A DNA stretch of 7,671 bases from assembly GCA_023433705.1 (NCBI GenBank), contig JAEYUC010000084.1, forward strand, positions 1-7,671. The letters are read 5' to 3'. The position numbers and the translations under genes were made by a program. Below the pieces are notes generated by a model. The model had not been told where the DNA came from. It saw only the letters and a list, made by a program, of their open reading frames with translations, and searched no databases. Of the stretch, positions 1 through 6,900 are shown one piece after another. This DNA comes from Pseudomonadota bacterium (GTDB lineage Bacteria > Pseudomonadota > Gammaproteobacteria > Steroidobacterales > Steroidobacteraceae). The first letter of the stretch is position 1; the number at the start of each line of letters is the position of its first letter.

Positions 1-1
1 G

Positions 2-1132
2 CCCAAGCCCGCCGCGAAGCCCGCTACGCCGACGCCCGCGCCGGCCGCCGCGAAGCCGGTCGTCCCGGCGAGACCGCCCGCCGTCGCGCCGAAGATCGCC
101 GCGCAGGTCACCGCGCCGAGCTTCCAGGCCGCGGCTCCTGCGGCGCCCAAGCCCGCGTCGAAGCCTGCCGCGCCGGAACCGACGGTGCAGATGCCCGCGA
201 TCTCGCAACCCGCGGCCGCGTTGTCGAACGTCAGGCAGGTCATCGAGGAGCTGGACGACCTGTCGGATACGCAGACCATCCGCCTGCTCGAGCGCCACAC
301 GCCGTTCCGCGAAGGTTCGCGCGAGGCCGACGTCGACGAGGCCATCCGGGTCATCAAGCCCGAAGACGCGCAGTCGATGCTGGCCATCAAGGCCGAGGTC
401 AAGCGCAACGCGCCGGTGTTGTTCGCCGTGCAACTCGACTGGTCGGTCACGCCGTTCGACATGTCGAAGATTCCGCCGCTCGCGATCTTCAACGCGTACA
501 CGCTTTACACCACCGAAGCCAACCGCGACGGCCGCACCTGGTACGGCCTGCGTCTCGGTTTCTTCAGCGACGCCGTGTCGGCCAAGCAGGTCGCCTATTA
601 CGTGCGCTCCGACTTCAAGACCGTCTCGGTCGTGCCCGTGACCACGCTCGAGAAGGAGCGCGCCACGGACCTCAACGCGGCACGCAGCGGCATCTACAAG
701 GCGGCCAACATCAAGGACGTGCCGGCTCCGACGCCGGAGTCCATCTCGTCGTCGAACGAAAGCGGGATTTTCCAGCTCCTCGAGGACGACACGCCGGAAC
801 ACATCGAACAGGACGTCGACGGCGAAGCGTCACCGCGCTTCTTCAAGCAGCCGCCGGCGCCCGCGAAGCCCGCTCCGAGCGCCGTGCCGCCGGCCGCGGA
901 CGACAAGAAGGCCAAGCGCAAGGCGCCGCCGCCCCGCAATACGCGCCGCGATGCGCATGCGCCGGCCGACGAGGAATCGCTCGACCAGACGCTCGAAATT
1001 CTCGGCGCGAATTCGCTCGAGATCACGAACGACAGCTCGAGCGACACCGGCGTACGCCACCTGCGCGTCAAGATCGACAAGAAGGGCTCGAAGTTCGCGA
1101 CCCTGATCGATCGCCTGTCGGGCAAGAAGTAG
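2..1132 (+). CDS. SPOR-like domain protein, Pro/Ala/Lys-rich, 3' part (5' end outside window)
   Basis: The reading frame is open from base 2, so the start lies upstream; the GTG at 185 is an internal valine, not a start. About 376 residues are visible. The first ~60 are a low-complexity Pro/Ala/Lys linker with PKPAAKPA/PKPASKPA repeats. A short acidic helix-like stretch follows (about 230-420). A SPOR-like region lies at about 437-650, where GRTWYGLRLGFFSDAVSAK and the following VxYYVRSDFKTVSVVPV match the SPOR pattern of an aromatic/Arg strand, a G-F-F turn, an A-rich helix and a final VxVVPV strand. After it comes a second Pro/Lys-rich stretch (about 850-960) and a short charged C-terminal module ending in LSGKK. 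SPOR domains typically bind denuded septal peptidoglycan, so an envelope or division role is possible, but here the domain is internal rather than C-terminal and the match is by eye. The gene converges on the next one with abutting stop codons. Confidence 0.8.
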   Translation, partial: PKPAAKPATPTPAPAAAKPVVPARPPAVAPKIAAQVTAPSFQAAAPAAPKPASKPAAPEPTVQMPAISQPAAALSNVRQVIEELDDLSDTQTIRLLERHTPFREGSREADVDEAIRVIKPEDAQSMLAIKAEVKRNAPVLFAVQLDWSVTPFDMSKIPPLAIFNAYTLYTTEANRDGRTWYGLRLGFFSDAVSAKQVAYYVRSDFKTVSVVPVTTLEKERATDLNAARSGIYKAANIKDVPAPTPESISSSNESGIFQLLEDDTPEHIEQDVDGEASPRFFKQPPAPAKPAPSAVPPAADDKKAKRKAPPPRNTRRDAHAPADEESLDQTLEILGANSLEITNDSSSDTGVRHLRVKIDKKGSKFATLIDRLSGKK

Positions 1133-1633
1133 TCAGGCGGACCGCGACTTCGCGCGAAACCACTCGCGCGAAGTCGCGGTGTGCAGCAATACCAGGGCCG
1201 CTACGCCAAACGCCAGCTGCACCACGCTCGACACACCGAGAAGCGGGTAGTCCCGCCACATCGAGAGCATCATTTCGCGCGTGACATCGACGAGTCCTGC
1301 AATCGAAAGCAGGCTGGTCGTGGTGACGAGGACATTCGCGATCGTGTAAAGCCATCGCATCCAGTTGCGACCCTGACGCAACTTGCGCGTCACCCACCAC
1401 AGCAGTAATCCGGCGATGGCCGTACCGAACGACAGGCCGAACAGGCCGGCGACGGAGGCGATGCCGCTGGTGAGGGCGAATACACTGATCACTCGGGCGA
1501 TGACTGATATCGCGAAGCTGATCCAGAGCAGCTGGCACGCCCGCTCGACGTGAGCGCAGGGACCGATCTGTTCGGCGACGACCGAGTCCGCGACGGGCGC
1601 CCTGGGCGGAGCGTAGGGATTGGCTTCGTTCAT
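1133..1633 (-). CDS. Small four-TM membrane protein with N-terminal NPYAPP motif
   Basis: A 166-residue integral membrane protein of unknown function. The start is set at the ATG at 1633 (MNEANPYAPP) because it overlaps the stop of the upstream GH5 gene as ATGA and puts the NPYAPPRAP motif at the very N terminus, as in many small proteobacterial membrane proteins. An upstream ATG at 1669 would need a 36-base overlap and adds an unconvincing extension. Hydrophobic segments are near residues 35-55, 60-82, 94-115 and 130-151, followed by a short basic tail (REWFRAKSRSA). There is no clear Shine-Dalgarno sequence, which fits translational coupling. It is the last gene of the coupled group, and its 3' end contains the 17-bp hairpin. 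The family is recognised only as a type; no function is assigned. Confidence 0.85.
   Translation of the reverse strand: MNEANPYAPPRAPVADSVVAEQIGPCAHVERACQLLWISFAISVIARVISVFALTSGIASVAGLFGLSFGTAIAGLLLWWVTRKLRQGRNWMRWLYTIANVLVTTTSLLSIAGLVDVTREMMLSMWRDYPLLGVSSVVQLAFGVAALVLLHTATSREWFRAKSRSA
1141..1180. terminator. Perfect 17-bp inverted repeat at convergent gene junction (terminator-like hairpin)
   Basis: Bases 1141-1157 and 1164-1180 are exact reverse complements around a 6-base loop (AACCAC). The hairpin begins 8 bases after the stop codon of the + strand gene, where a transcript-end hairpin would be expected. It also lies inside the last codons (T152 to S165) of the - strand membrane protein gene. 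Neither strand shows a T-run after the stem, so it is not a classic Rho-independent terminator; it could act as an RNA-stabilising 3' end or a transcription barrier. The inverted repeat is directly visible; its function is inferred. Confidence 0.6.
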
Positions 1634-2637
1634 GGGTTCACGAGCGCGCGGTAGATAGGTTCGTTCCACGCGTCCTTGTCGATGTCGTAGACGACGAAGT
1701 TACTGTCGAACTGCCAGTAGGTCCAGGCCCAGCCGCGCTTCTCCGCGGCGCGTGCGACGGCCGCGGTGTACTTGATCCGCGATTCCTGCGGCGCCTTGTC
1801 GTAGGCGCCGAACTCACCCAGCAGGATCGGTCGATCGTGCTCCTTCGCCCAGGCCTGCGCCTTGTCGAAATCCTGCTCGATCTTCGCGTAGTCCGCGGGT
1901 GTGCCCCAGGTCAGTCCCGACAATTGCGTGTATTCCGGCGACCAGCTCGCGCCCTGGTGCGTGAAGGTATGCGGCTCGTAGTAATGGACGGTGACGATGA
2001 TGTGCCGGTCGTCCGCCGGCAACTCGAGCTGCGGCAGGTGCGAGATGTTGTTCCAGAACGCGGGACCGATGATCACGTTTCGCGTCGGGTTCGACTTTCG
2101 AATGATGGGCAGCGTCTCGGCGATCAGCGAATTCCAGATCGCGTCCATCTTGCGGTTCGGCTCGTTGAGCATCTCGAACATGACGTTCGGCGGCGCGTCC
2201 TTGTAGTGCTCGCCGACCTGAGTCCAGAACGCCTTGAGCTGCCGGCGGCACCGTTCGGTGTCGTCGGTGCAGCGCTCGTAATCGTGCTCGTCGAGGATGA
2301 CGTGCAGGTCCTGCTTCGTCGCCTCCGCCACCAGCATGTCGAGTGTGGCGAACCATTGCGGATCGAGCTCGAGCTTCTCGTTCATCTTGCGGAAGCCGTA
2401 CAGGTTGATGCGCACCGTGTCGAAGCCACCGCCCTTGATGACCTCGAAGTGGCGCGGCTTGAAGCGGGCCTTGGAGGGGTCCTGCCAGATCGGGTCGTAA
2501 CCGACGATGTTGACGCCGCGCTTCATCTGCGCGACCTGCTCGGCGGCGGCCAGGGGCGTGTCGGCGGCGCACCCGTTCGAGCCGAGCGAAATCACCGCCA
2601 GCAATGACGCGTGCGTGAGGATCGAGTATTTCTTCAT
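1630..2637 (-). CDS. Glycoside hydrolase family 5 protein (cellulase/endoglucanase type), exported
   Basis: A 335-residue single-domain GH5 TIM-barrel enzyme, expected to hydrolyse beta-1,4-glucan or a related beta-linked polysaccharide with retention. Visible family marks: TVRI with R76 on strand 2, D116-E117-H118 (LDEHDY), the acid/base E159 in the N-E-P motif (MLNEPN), H218-Y219-Y220 (VHYYEPHTFTHQG), the nucleophile E275 in LGEFG, and W308 in YWQFD. The set of catalytic residues looks complete. The N terminus MKKYSILTHASLLAVISLG is a signal peptide. C23 in SNGC could be a lipidation site, but the lipobox is poor, so either SPase I or SPase II cleavage is possible. There is no carbohydrate-binding module. 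The start ATG at 2637 overlaps the upstream stop (ATGA), with a weak GGAA about 8 bases upstream; the open frame continues upstream to 3258 but that part is Arg-rich antisense-like sequence. The exact substrate cannot be read from the sequence. Confidence 0.92.
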   Translation of the reverse strand: MKKYSILTHASLLAVISLGSNGCAADTPLAAAEQVAQMKRGVNIVGYDPIWQDPSKARFKPRHFEVIKGGGFDTVRINLYGFRKMNEKLELDPQWFATLDMLVAEATKQDLHVILDEHDYERCTDDTERCRRQLKAFWTQVGEHYKDAPPNVMFEMLNEPNRKMDAIWNSLIAETLPIIRKSNPTRNVIIGPAFWNNISHLPQLELPADDRHIIVTVHYYEPHTFTHQGASWSPEYTQLSGLTWGTPADYAKIEQDFDKAQAWAKEHDRPILLGEFGAYDKAPQESRIKYTAAVARAAEKRGWAWTYWQFDSNFVVYDIDKDAWNEPIYRALVNP

Positions 2638-3032
2638 CGTGTTTCCGTAGCGCGCGTCAGTTCGACGGCCAGGCTGGCGACCGCGCAGATCGCCAGCGGG
2701 ATGAGTATCGAGAGATTGATGTCCGAAAAATGCGCAACGGTTCCCACACTGAGCGCGAGGCAGGCAAGGGCGGCCGACGCCGTGCTCCAGGGAGTCTCCG
2801 GGTCGGTGAACCGGGCGGTCCGGCCGAGCGCGATTCCCGTTCCGATTCCGACCAGCACGCCGGCCGCCAGTAGATAGATCAGGATCATCGTGACGGATCC
2901 GAAACTGGAAAGCGCCGCGTACCCGATCGTGGCGACGATTGCGCCGCCGGCGAGGAGAACTCCGAGCGAAGCGGCATACGTCTTCGCGATCGCGGACAAA
3001 CTGTGCCGGATGGCCGAGGCGGGCGCGATCAC
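2634..3032 (-). CDS. Small four-TM membrane protein, function unknown
   Basis: A 132-residue hydrophobic protein starting at a GTG (3030-3032) that overlaps the TGA of the upstream cysteine-rich gene as GTGA. The open frame reaches 3254, but upstream of the GTG it only shadows the cysteine-rich gene in another frame. Hydrophobic segments are near residues 20-42, 48-70, 84-102 and 106-123, with a short charged tail (ELTRATETR). I recognise no family, catalytic motif or transporter signature. It ends by ATGA overlap with the GH5 start, so its dosage is likely tied to that enzyme. The GTG start is inferred from the overlap, since no in-frame ATG occurs before the second membrane segment. Confidence 0.8.
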   Translation of the reverse strand: MIAPASAIRHSLSAIAKTYAASLGVLLAGGAIVATIGYAALSSFGSVTMILIYLLAAGVLVGIGTGIALGRTARFTDPETPWSTASAALACLALSVGTVAHFSDINLSILIPLAICAVASLAVELTRATETR

Positions 3033-3331
3033 TTCTTCCCGAACAACGCTTCGAGCGCCGCGCGCGATGTATCGACTTCCGCCGTGTTCGGCGCGACATA
3101 CGCGCCCACCTTCGGCTTGAAGTGATCGCAGAAGTTGGCCTTCGTCTTGTCGCGTACTTCCTCGGCCGTGGGCTCGCGGCAGTGTTTGGCGACGTGCGTG
3201 TCGTACTCGACGCACATTCGGCAGGCGTGCAACTCGCTGCGGCAGCCCTTGCATTCATCGAGCCGGCGCAGCGGCAGGCTCAGCGCCTCGAGCGACGCGC
3301 CGCATTTCCAGCAGGTCAGACCGTGTGCCAT
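3029..3331 (-). CDS. Conserved zinc-ribbon-like cysteine-rich protein
   Basis: A 100-residue, probably cytoplasmic protein with eight cysteines: three CxxC pairs (C7/C10 in CWKCG, C27/C30 in CKGC, C37/C40 in CRMC), plus C51 (HCREP) and C68 (NFCDHF), with H50 and H70 beside the last two. This arrangement can coordinate two metal ions and suggests a zinc-ribbon or rubredoxin-like knuckle fold. The segments LHACRMCVEYD, CREP and NFCDHFKP resemble a family of uncharacterised proteins found in many gammaproteobacteria; this is recognition from memory and its role is unknown to me. The start ATG at 3331 lies 9 bases after the stop of the upstream exported-protein gene, with no strong ribosome binding site. 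The TGA overlaps the next gene's GTG. Metal binding is inferred from cysteine spacing only. Confidence 0.85.
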   Translation of the reverse strand: MAHGLTCWKCGASLEALSLPLRRLDECKGCRSELHACRMCVEYDTHVAKHCREPTAEEVRDKTKANFCDHFKPKVGAYVAPNTAEVDTSRAALEALFGKK

Positions 3332-3340
3332 GCCGCGACG

Positions 3341-3886
3341 CTACTGCGCCGACAAAGCCGCGGCAATCCCCTCGAGCGAACCGCTGAGCAACAGCTTCCA
3401 GCCATCGCCGTCGGGCATCACGCTGACGACCTCCATCTGCCGCAGCTTGAGGCCCTTCGGGCCATCGACGGAAACACGCGAAACGACGTGCACGACGTCC
3501 TTCTCGCGCACGGAGCCGAGCAACTCCGCGTCCTTGAAGACGATGCCGTCCAGCGCGTCGCCGAACTGCCGGAACATCCCGGTCATGAAATCGTGGGGAG
3601 ACATGGCCTCGACGCTCGCAAGCGTTGCGTCCGGGCCAAAAAGTCCCTGCGTGATCTCCTTCTTGCCCGCCGCGGCTTCCTTGCGAAACAGCGGCATCAG
3701 CATCTCCTTGAAGCGGATGAGCTCTGCCGGGTGAATGTAGTTTGGTATCGAGGTGAATCCGTCGGTCTGGAGGGACGTCATGTATTGCTCGACGAACTCC
3801 TCCGGCGTGCCGGCGCGCGCGGTGGTGCCCACGACCGCGAGAATCGCGACGAGCGCAATGGCAAAGGCGGACTTCTTGTTCTGCAT
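3341..3886 (-). CDS. Exported (periplasmic) protein of unknown function
   Basis: A 181-residue protein with a typical Sec signal peptide: basic start (MQNKK), hydrophobic core (AFAIALVAILAVVG) and an A-R-A cleavage site after residue 25. The mature ~156 residues are soluble, without cysteines or further membrane segments. The first part (EEFVEQYMTSLQ, then IHPAELIRFKEMLMPLFRKE) is helical. The last part reads as beta strands (VVHVVSRVSVDG, LRQMEVVSVMPDGDGWKLLLSG) ending in a short helix, a pattern seen in small secreted alpha+beta proteins of the NTF2/DUF type. No catalytic motif is recognised. The ATG at 3886 is well supported by GGGGAGG just upstream. The gene lies 48 bases downstream of uvrA and 9 bases upstream of the cysteine-rich gene, consistent with co-transcription. 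Confidence 0.85.
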   Translation of the reverse strand: MQNKKSAFAIALVAILAVVGTTARAGTPEEFVEQYMTSLQTDGFTSIPNYIHPAELIRFKEMLMPLFRKEAAAGKKEITQGLFGPDATLASVEAMSPHDFMTGMFRQFGDALDGIVFKDAELLGSVREKDVVHVVSRVSVDGPKGLKLRQMEVVSVMPDGDGWKLLLSGSLEGIAAALSAQ

Positions 3887-3890
3887 GGTT

Positions 3891-3897
3891 CCTCCCC
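3891..3897 (-). promoter_or_regulatory. Strong ribosome binding site for the exported-protein gene
   Basis: On the - strand the sequence reads GGGGAGG four bases before the ATG at 3886. It is the clearest Shine-Dalgarno sequence among the - strand genes and indicates independent translation initiation here, unlike the overlapping genes downstream. A short hairpin (3892-3907) could pair with it. Confidence 0.7.
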
Positions 3898-3907
3898 TTG
3901 AAGGGAG
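3892..3907 (-). promoter_or_regulatory. Possible short RNA hairpin over the ribosome binding site
   Basis: In the - strand transcript CUCCC pairs with GGGAG, extended by one G-U pair around a UCAA tetraloop. The 3' arm is the Shine-Dalgarno sequence of the exported-protein gene. It could reduce translation initiation or simply be chance in a GC-rich leader. There is no T-run, so it is unlikely to be a uvrA terminator. Confidence 0.3.
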
Positions 3908-3934
3908 AGCGTATCAGCCGCGTGCCCGCCGCGG

Positions 3935-6900
3935 TCAGCCGGCTTCGCGTTCGTGACGTGTCGCGAGGAATTCCCTGAGGACCGCGCCGGTATGCGATTG
4001 AGCGGCCTTCGCCATCACCGCCGCGGGCGGACCCGCGGCCACGACCTTGCCGCCGCCGGCGCCGGCCTCCGGACCCATGTCGATGATCCAGTCGGCTTCG
4101 GCCATGACATCGAGGTTGTGTTCGATCACGACCACGCTGTTGCCGACGTCGACCAGGCGATGCAGCACGTGGATGAGTTTCTCCACGTCCGCCATGTGCA
4201 GGCCGACGGTCGGCTCATCGAGCACGTACAGCGTATGCGGCGCTTTCTGGCGCGGGCCGCGCCGTTCCTCGCCGCGCACCTTCGCGAGCTCGGTGACGAG
4301 CTTGATGCGCTGCGCCTCGCCGCCCGAGAGCGTCGGGCTCGGTTGCCCCAGTGTCAGGTAACCGAGGCCCACGTCCTGCAGCAGTCGCAATGCGTGGTGG
4401 ATGGAGGAGTGCGCGGCGAAGAACTCGACCGCGTCGTCGATGTTCATCTCGAGCAGGTCGCCGATGGACTTGCCGCGCCACAGGATGCTCAGCGTCTCGG
4501 CGTTGAAGCGCCGGCCGCGACAGGTATCGCAGGGCACTTTCACGTCGGGCAGGAAGTTCATCTCGATGGTCTGCATGCCCTGGCCTTCGCAGGCTTCGCA
4601 GCGGCCACCGGCCGTGTTGAACGAGAAGCGGCTGGTGGTGTAGCCCGCGATCTTCGCCTCGGTGGTGTTGGCGAAGATCTTGCGGATGTCGTCCCAGAAG
4701 CCGATGTAGGTGGCCGGGCAGGAGCGCGGCGTCTTGCCGATGGGCGTCTGGTCGACTTCGAGAACGCGGTCGATGAGCTCGACGCCGCGCACGGCGGCGA
4801 CGCCGGTGAGCTCGGGTAGTTTGGCGCGCGAGCCCTTCGACGGGCGCCGGCCGACCAGCCGCTTGAGGTTGGTGTAGAGCACGTCGCGCGCGACGGTCGA
4901 CTTGCCCGAGCCCGAAACGCCGGTGACGACGACCAGCCGCCCGACGGGAATCGAGATGTTCTCCTTGCGGATGTTGTGCAGCTCGACGCCTTCGAGTTTG
5001 AGCTGCGGCGCGCGCGCGGCGGTGGCGCGGCGTGGCTCCGCGGCATGCGCGAGCGGCTTCGCGAGGAAACGGCCGGTGATCGACGCCGGATTGCTCATGA
5101 GCTCGGCGACCTTGCCGGCCGCGACCACTTGGCCCCCGCGCACGCCGGCGCCGGGCCCGAGATCGATGACGTGATCGGCGCGCCGGATCGTGTCCTCGTC
5201 GTGTTCGACGACGACCAGCGTGTTGCGGTGCCTGGCGAGCTCCGAGAGCGCGTCGAGCAGGATCCGGTTGTCGCGCGGGTGCAGGCCGATGGTCGGCTCG
5301 TCGAGCACGTAACACACACCCTGCAGGTTCGAGCCTAGCTGCGCCGCGAGCCGGATGCGCTGTGCCTCCCCGCCCGACAGCGTCGGTGCGGAACGGTCGA
5401 GCGGCAGATAACCGAGGCCGACGCGTTGGAGGAACGCGAGACGCGCCTTGATCTCGGCCATGAGGTCGCGCGCGATCTCGGCCTCGCGCTTGCTCAGGCG
5501 CAGCTTGTCGATGAACGCGACGGTGTCGTCGATCGCGCGCGCCGACAGATCGGCGATGTTCAGGTCGCGGAAGCGCACGTGCAGCGCAACCTGGTTCAGG
5601 CGCTGGCCGTCGCAGGTCTCGCAGGCGTGGGCGTCGTCCTCCATCCACTCGTTCCAGGTCGCTTCCTCGCCGCTTTGCTCCTCGTCGAAGCCCTCGAGGG
5701 AGAGGCCGGTGCCGTAGCAGTCCTCGCACCACCCGTGTTTGCTGTTGAACGAGAACAGGCGCGGATCGAGCTCGGCGAAGCTGGTTCCGCAGGAGGGGCA
5801 GGCGCGCTTGATGCTGAACACCTGGACCTTCGGCTTCTTCGCGTCGAGATCGAGCACGTGCACGAGGCCCTTGCCGTGATCGAGCGCCTTGATCAGGTTG
5901 CGCTCGAGCGAATCCGCGTTGTCCTTCTGCACGTTGATCTGCGCGACCGGTAGTTCGATCGTGTGTTCCTTGAAGCGGTTGAGACGCGGCCACTGCCAAG
6001 TGGTCAGCATCTCGCCGTCGACGCGCAGGTGCTTGTACCCGCGCGCATTGGCCCACTTCGCGAGTTCGGTGTAGTAACCCTTGCGCGCGACGACCAGCGG
6101 CGCGAGCAGCAGGATGCGCGAGCCCTTGTGCTGCTTGAGCAATCGCTCGGCGATGCTCGCCGGAGTCTGCGGCTCGATCGGCACGTCGCAGGTGGGACAG
6201 AACTGCGTACCCAGCTTCTGATAGAGCAGGCGCAGGAAGTGGTAGATCTCGGTGAGCGTCGCGACCGTGCTCTTGCGCCCGCCGCGGCTGGTGCGCTGCT
6301 CGATCGCGACCGTGGGCGGGATGCCGTAGATCGCATCCACGTCCGGCCGCGCCGCCGGCTGCACGAACTGCCGGGCGTATGCGTTGAGCGACTCGAGATA
6401 CCGCCGCTGCCCTTCGTTGAAGATGATGTCGAACGCCAGCGTCGACTTACCGGAGCCGGAAACACCGGTGATGACCGTAAACGCCTCACGTGGAATCTCC
6501 ACGTCGATCGACCGCAGGTTGTGCTCCCGCGCATTGTGGATGGTGATGGCGTTGGCGGTGCCTGGCACGGAAATCCCGGGAGAAGCGCGCGTCTGCGGCG
6601 CAACATCCCGCACCATCGAGGCTTCTCCCGGGATTTCCGTGCCAGGCACCGTCTTCAGGTAATCGCGCAGGGCTTTGCCGGTGTGCGACGTGGAATGCGC
6701 CTCGACTTCCAGCGGTGTGCCGGCCACGACGATCTGGCCGCCGGCGTCGCCGCCTTCGGGGCCGAGGTCGATGATCCAGTCGGAGGAGCGGATCACGTCG
6801 AGGTTGTGCTCGATCACGAGCAGCGAGTGGCCGATCTTGAGCAGCTTGCGGAACGCGCGCAGTAGTTTGGCGACGTCGTCGAAGTGCAGGCCGGTGGTCG

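Noticed and set aside
185..187. GTG as start codon of the SPOR-like protein
   Set aside because: The frame is open to the left edge with coherent Pro/Ala/Lys-rich sequence upstream, and no ribosome binding site precedes the GTG.
694..1125. Minus-strand open frames opposite the SPOR-like gene
   Set aside because: Ser/Ala/Gly-rich translations without recognisable features, fully overlapping a better-supported gene.
3033..3254. N-terminal extension of the membrane protein frame up to 3254
   Set aside because: It overlaps the cysteine-rich gene in another frame and is low-complexity basic sequence; the GTGA overlap supports the start at 3032.
2638..3258. N-terminal extension of the GH5 frame up to 3258
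   Set aside because: The extension is Arg/Ser-rich out-of-frame reading of the two upstream genes; the signal peptide and ATGA overlap fix the start at 2637.
3908..3934. Promoter-like TGATAC on the - strand between uvrA and the exported-protein gene
   Set aside because: The -10 match is poor and no -35 element is visible at suitable spacing; read-through from uvrA is at least as likely.
5221..5240. Second partial copy of the REP-like core (GGTGCCTGG)
   Set aside because: Only nine bases match and the rest of the arm is absent; it is ordinary uvrA coding sequence.
3953..6865. Long + strand open frames opposite uvrA (for example 3953-4819, 5426-5953, 5963-6865)
   Set aside because: They are antisense shadows of a strongly conserved GC-rich gene; their translations are Arg/Ala/Leu-rich with no domain and no ribosome binding sites.
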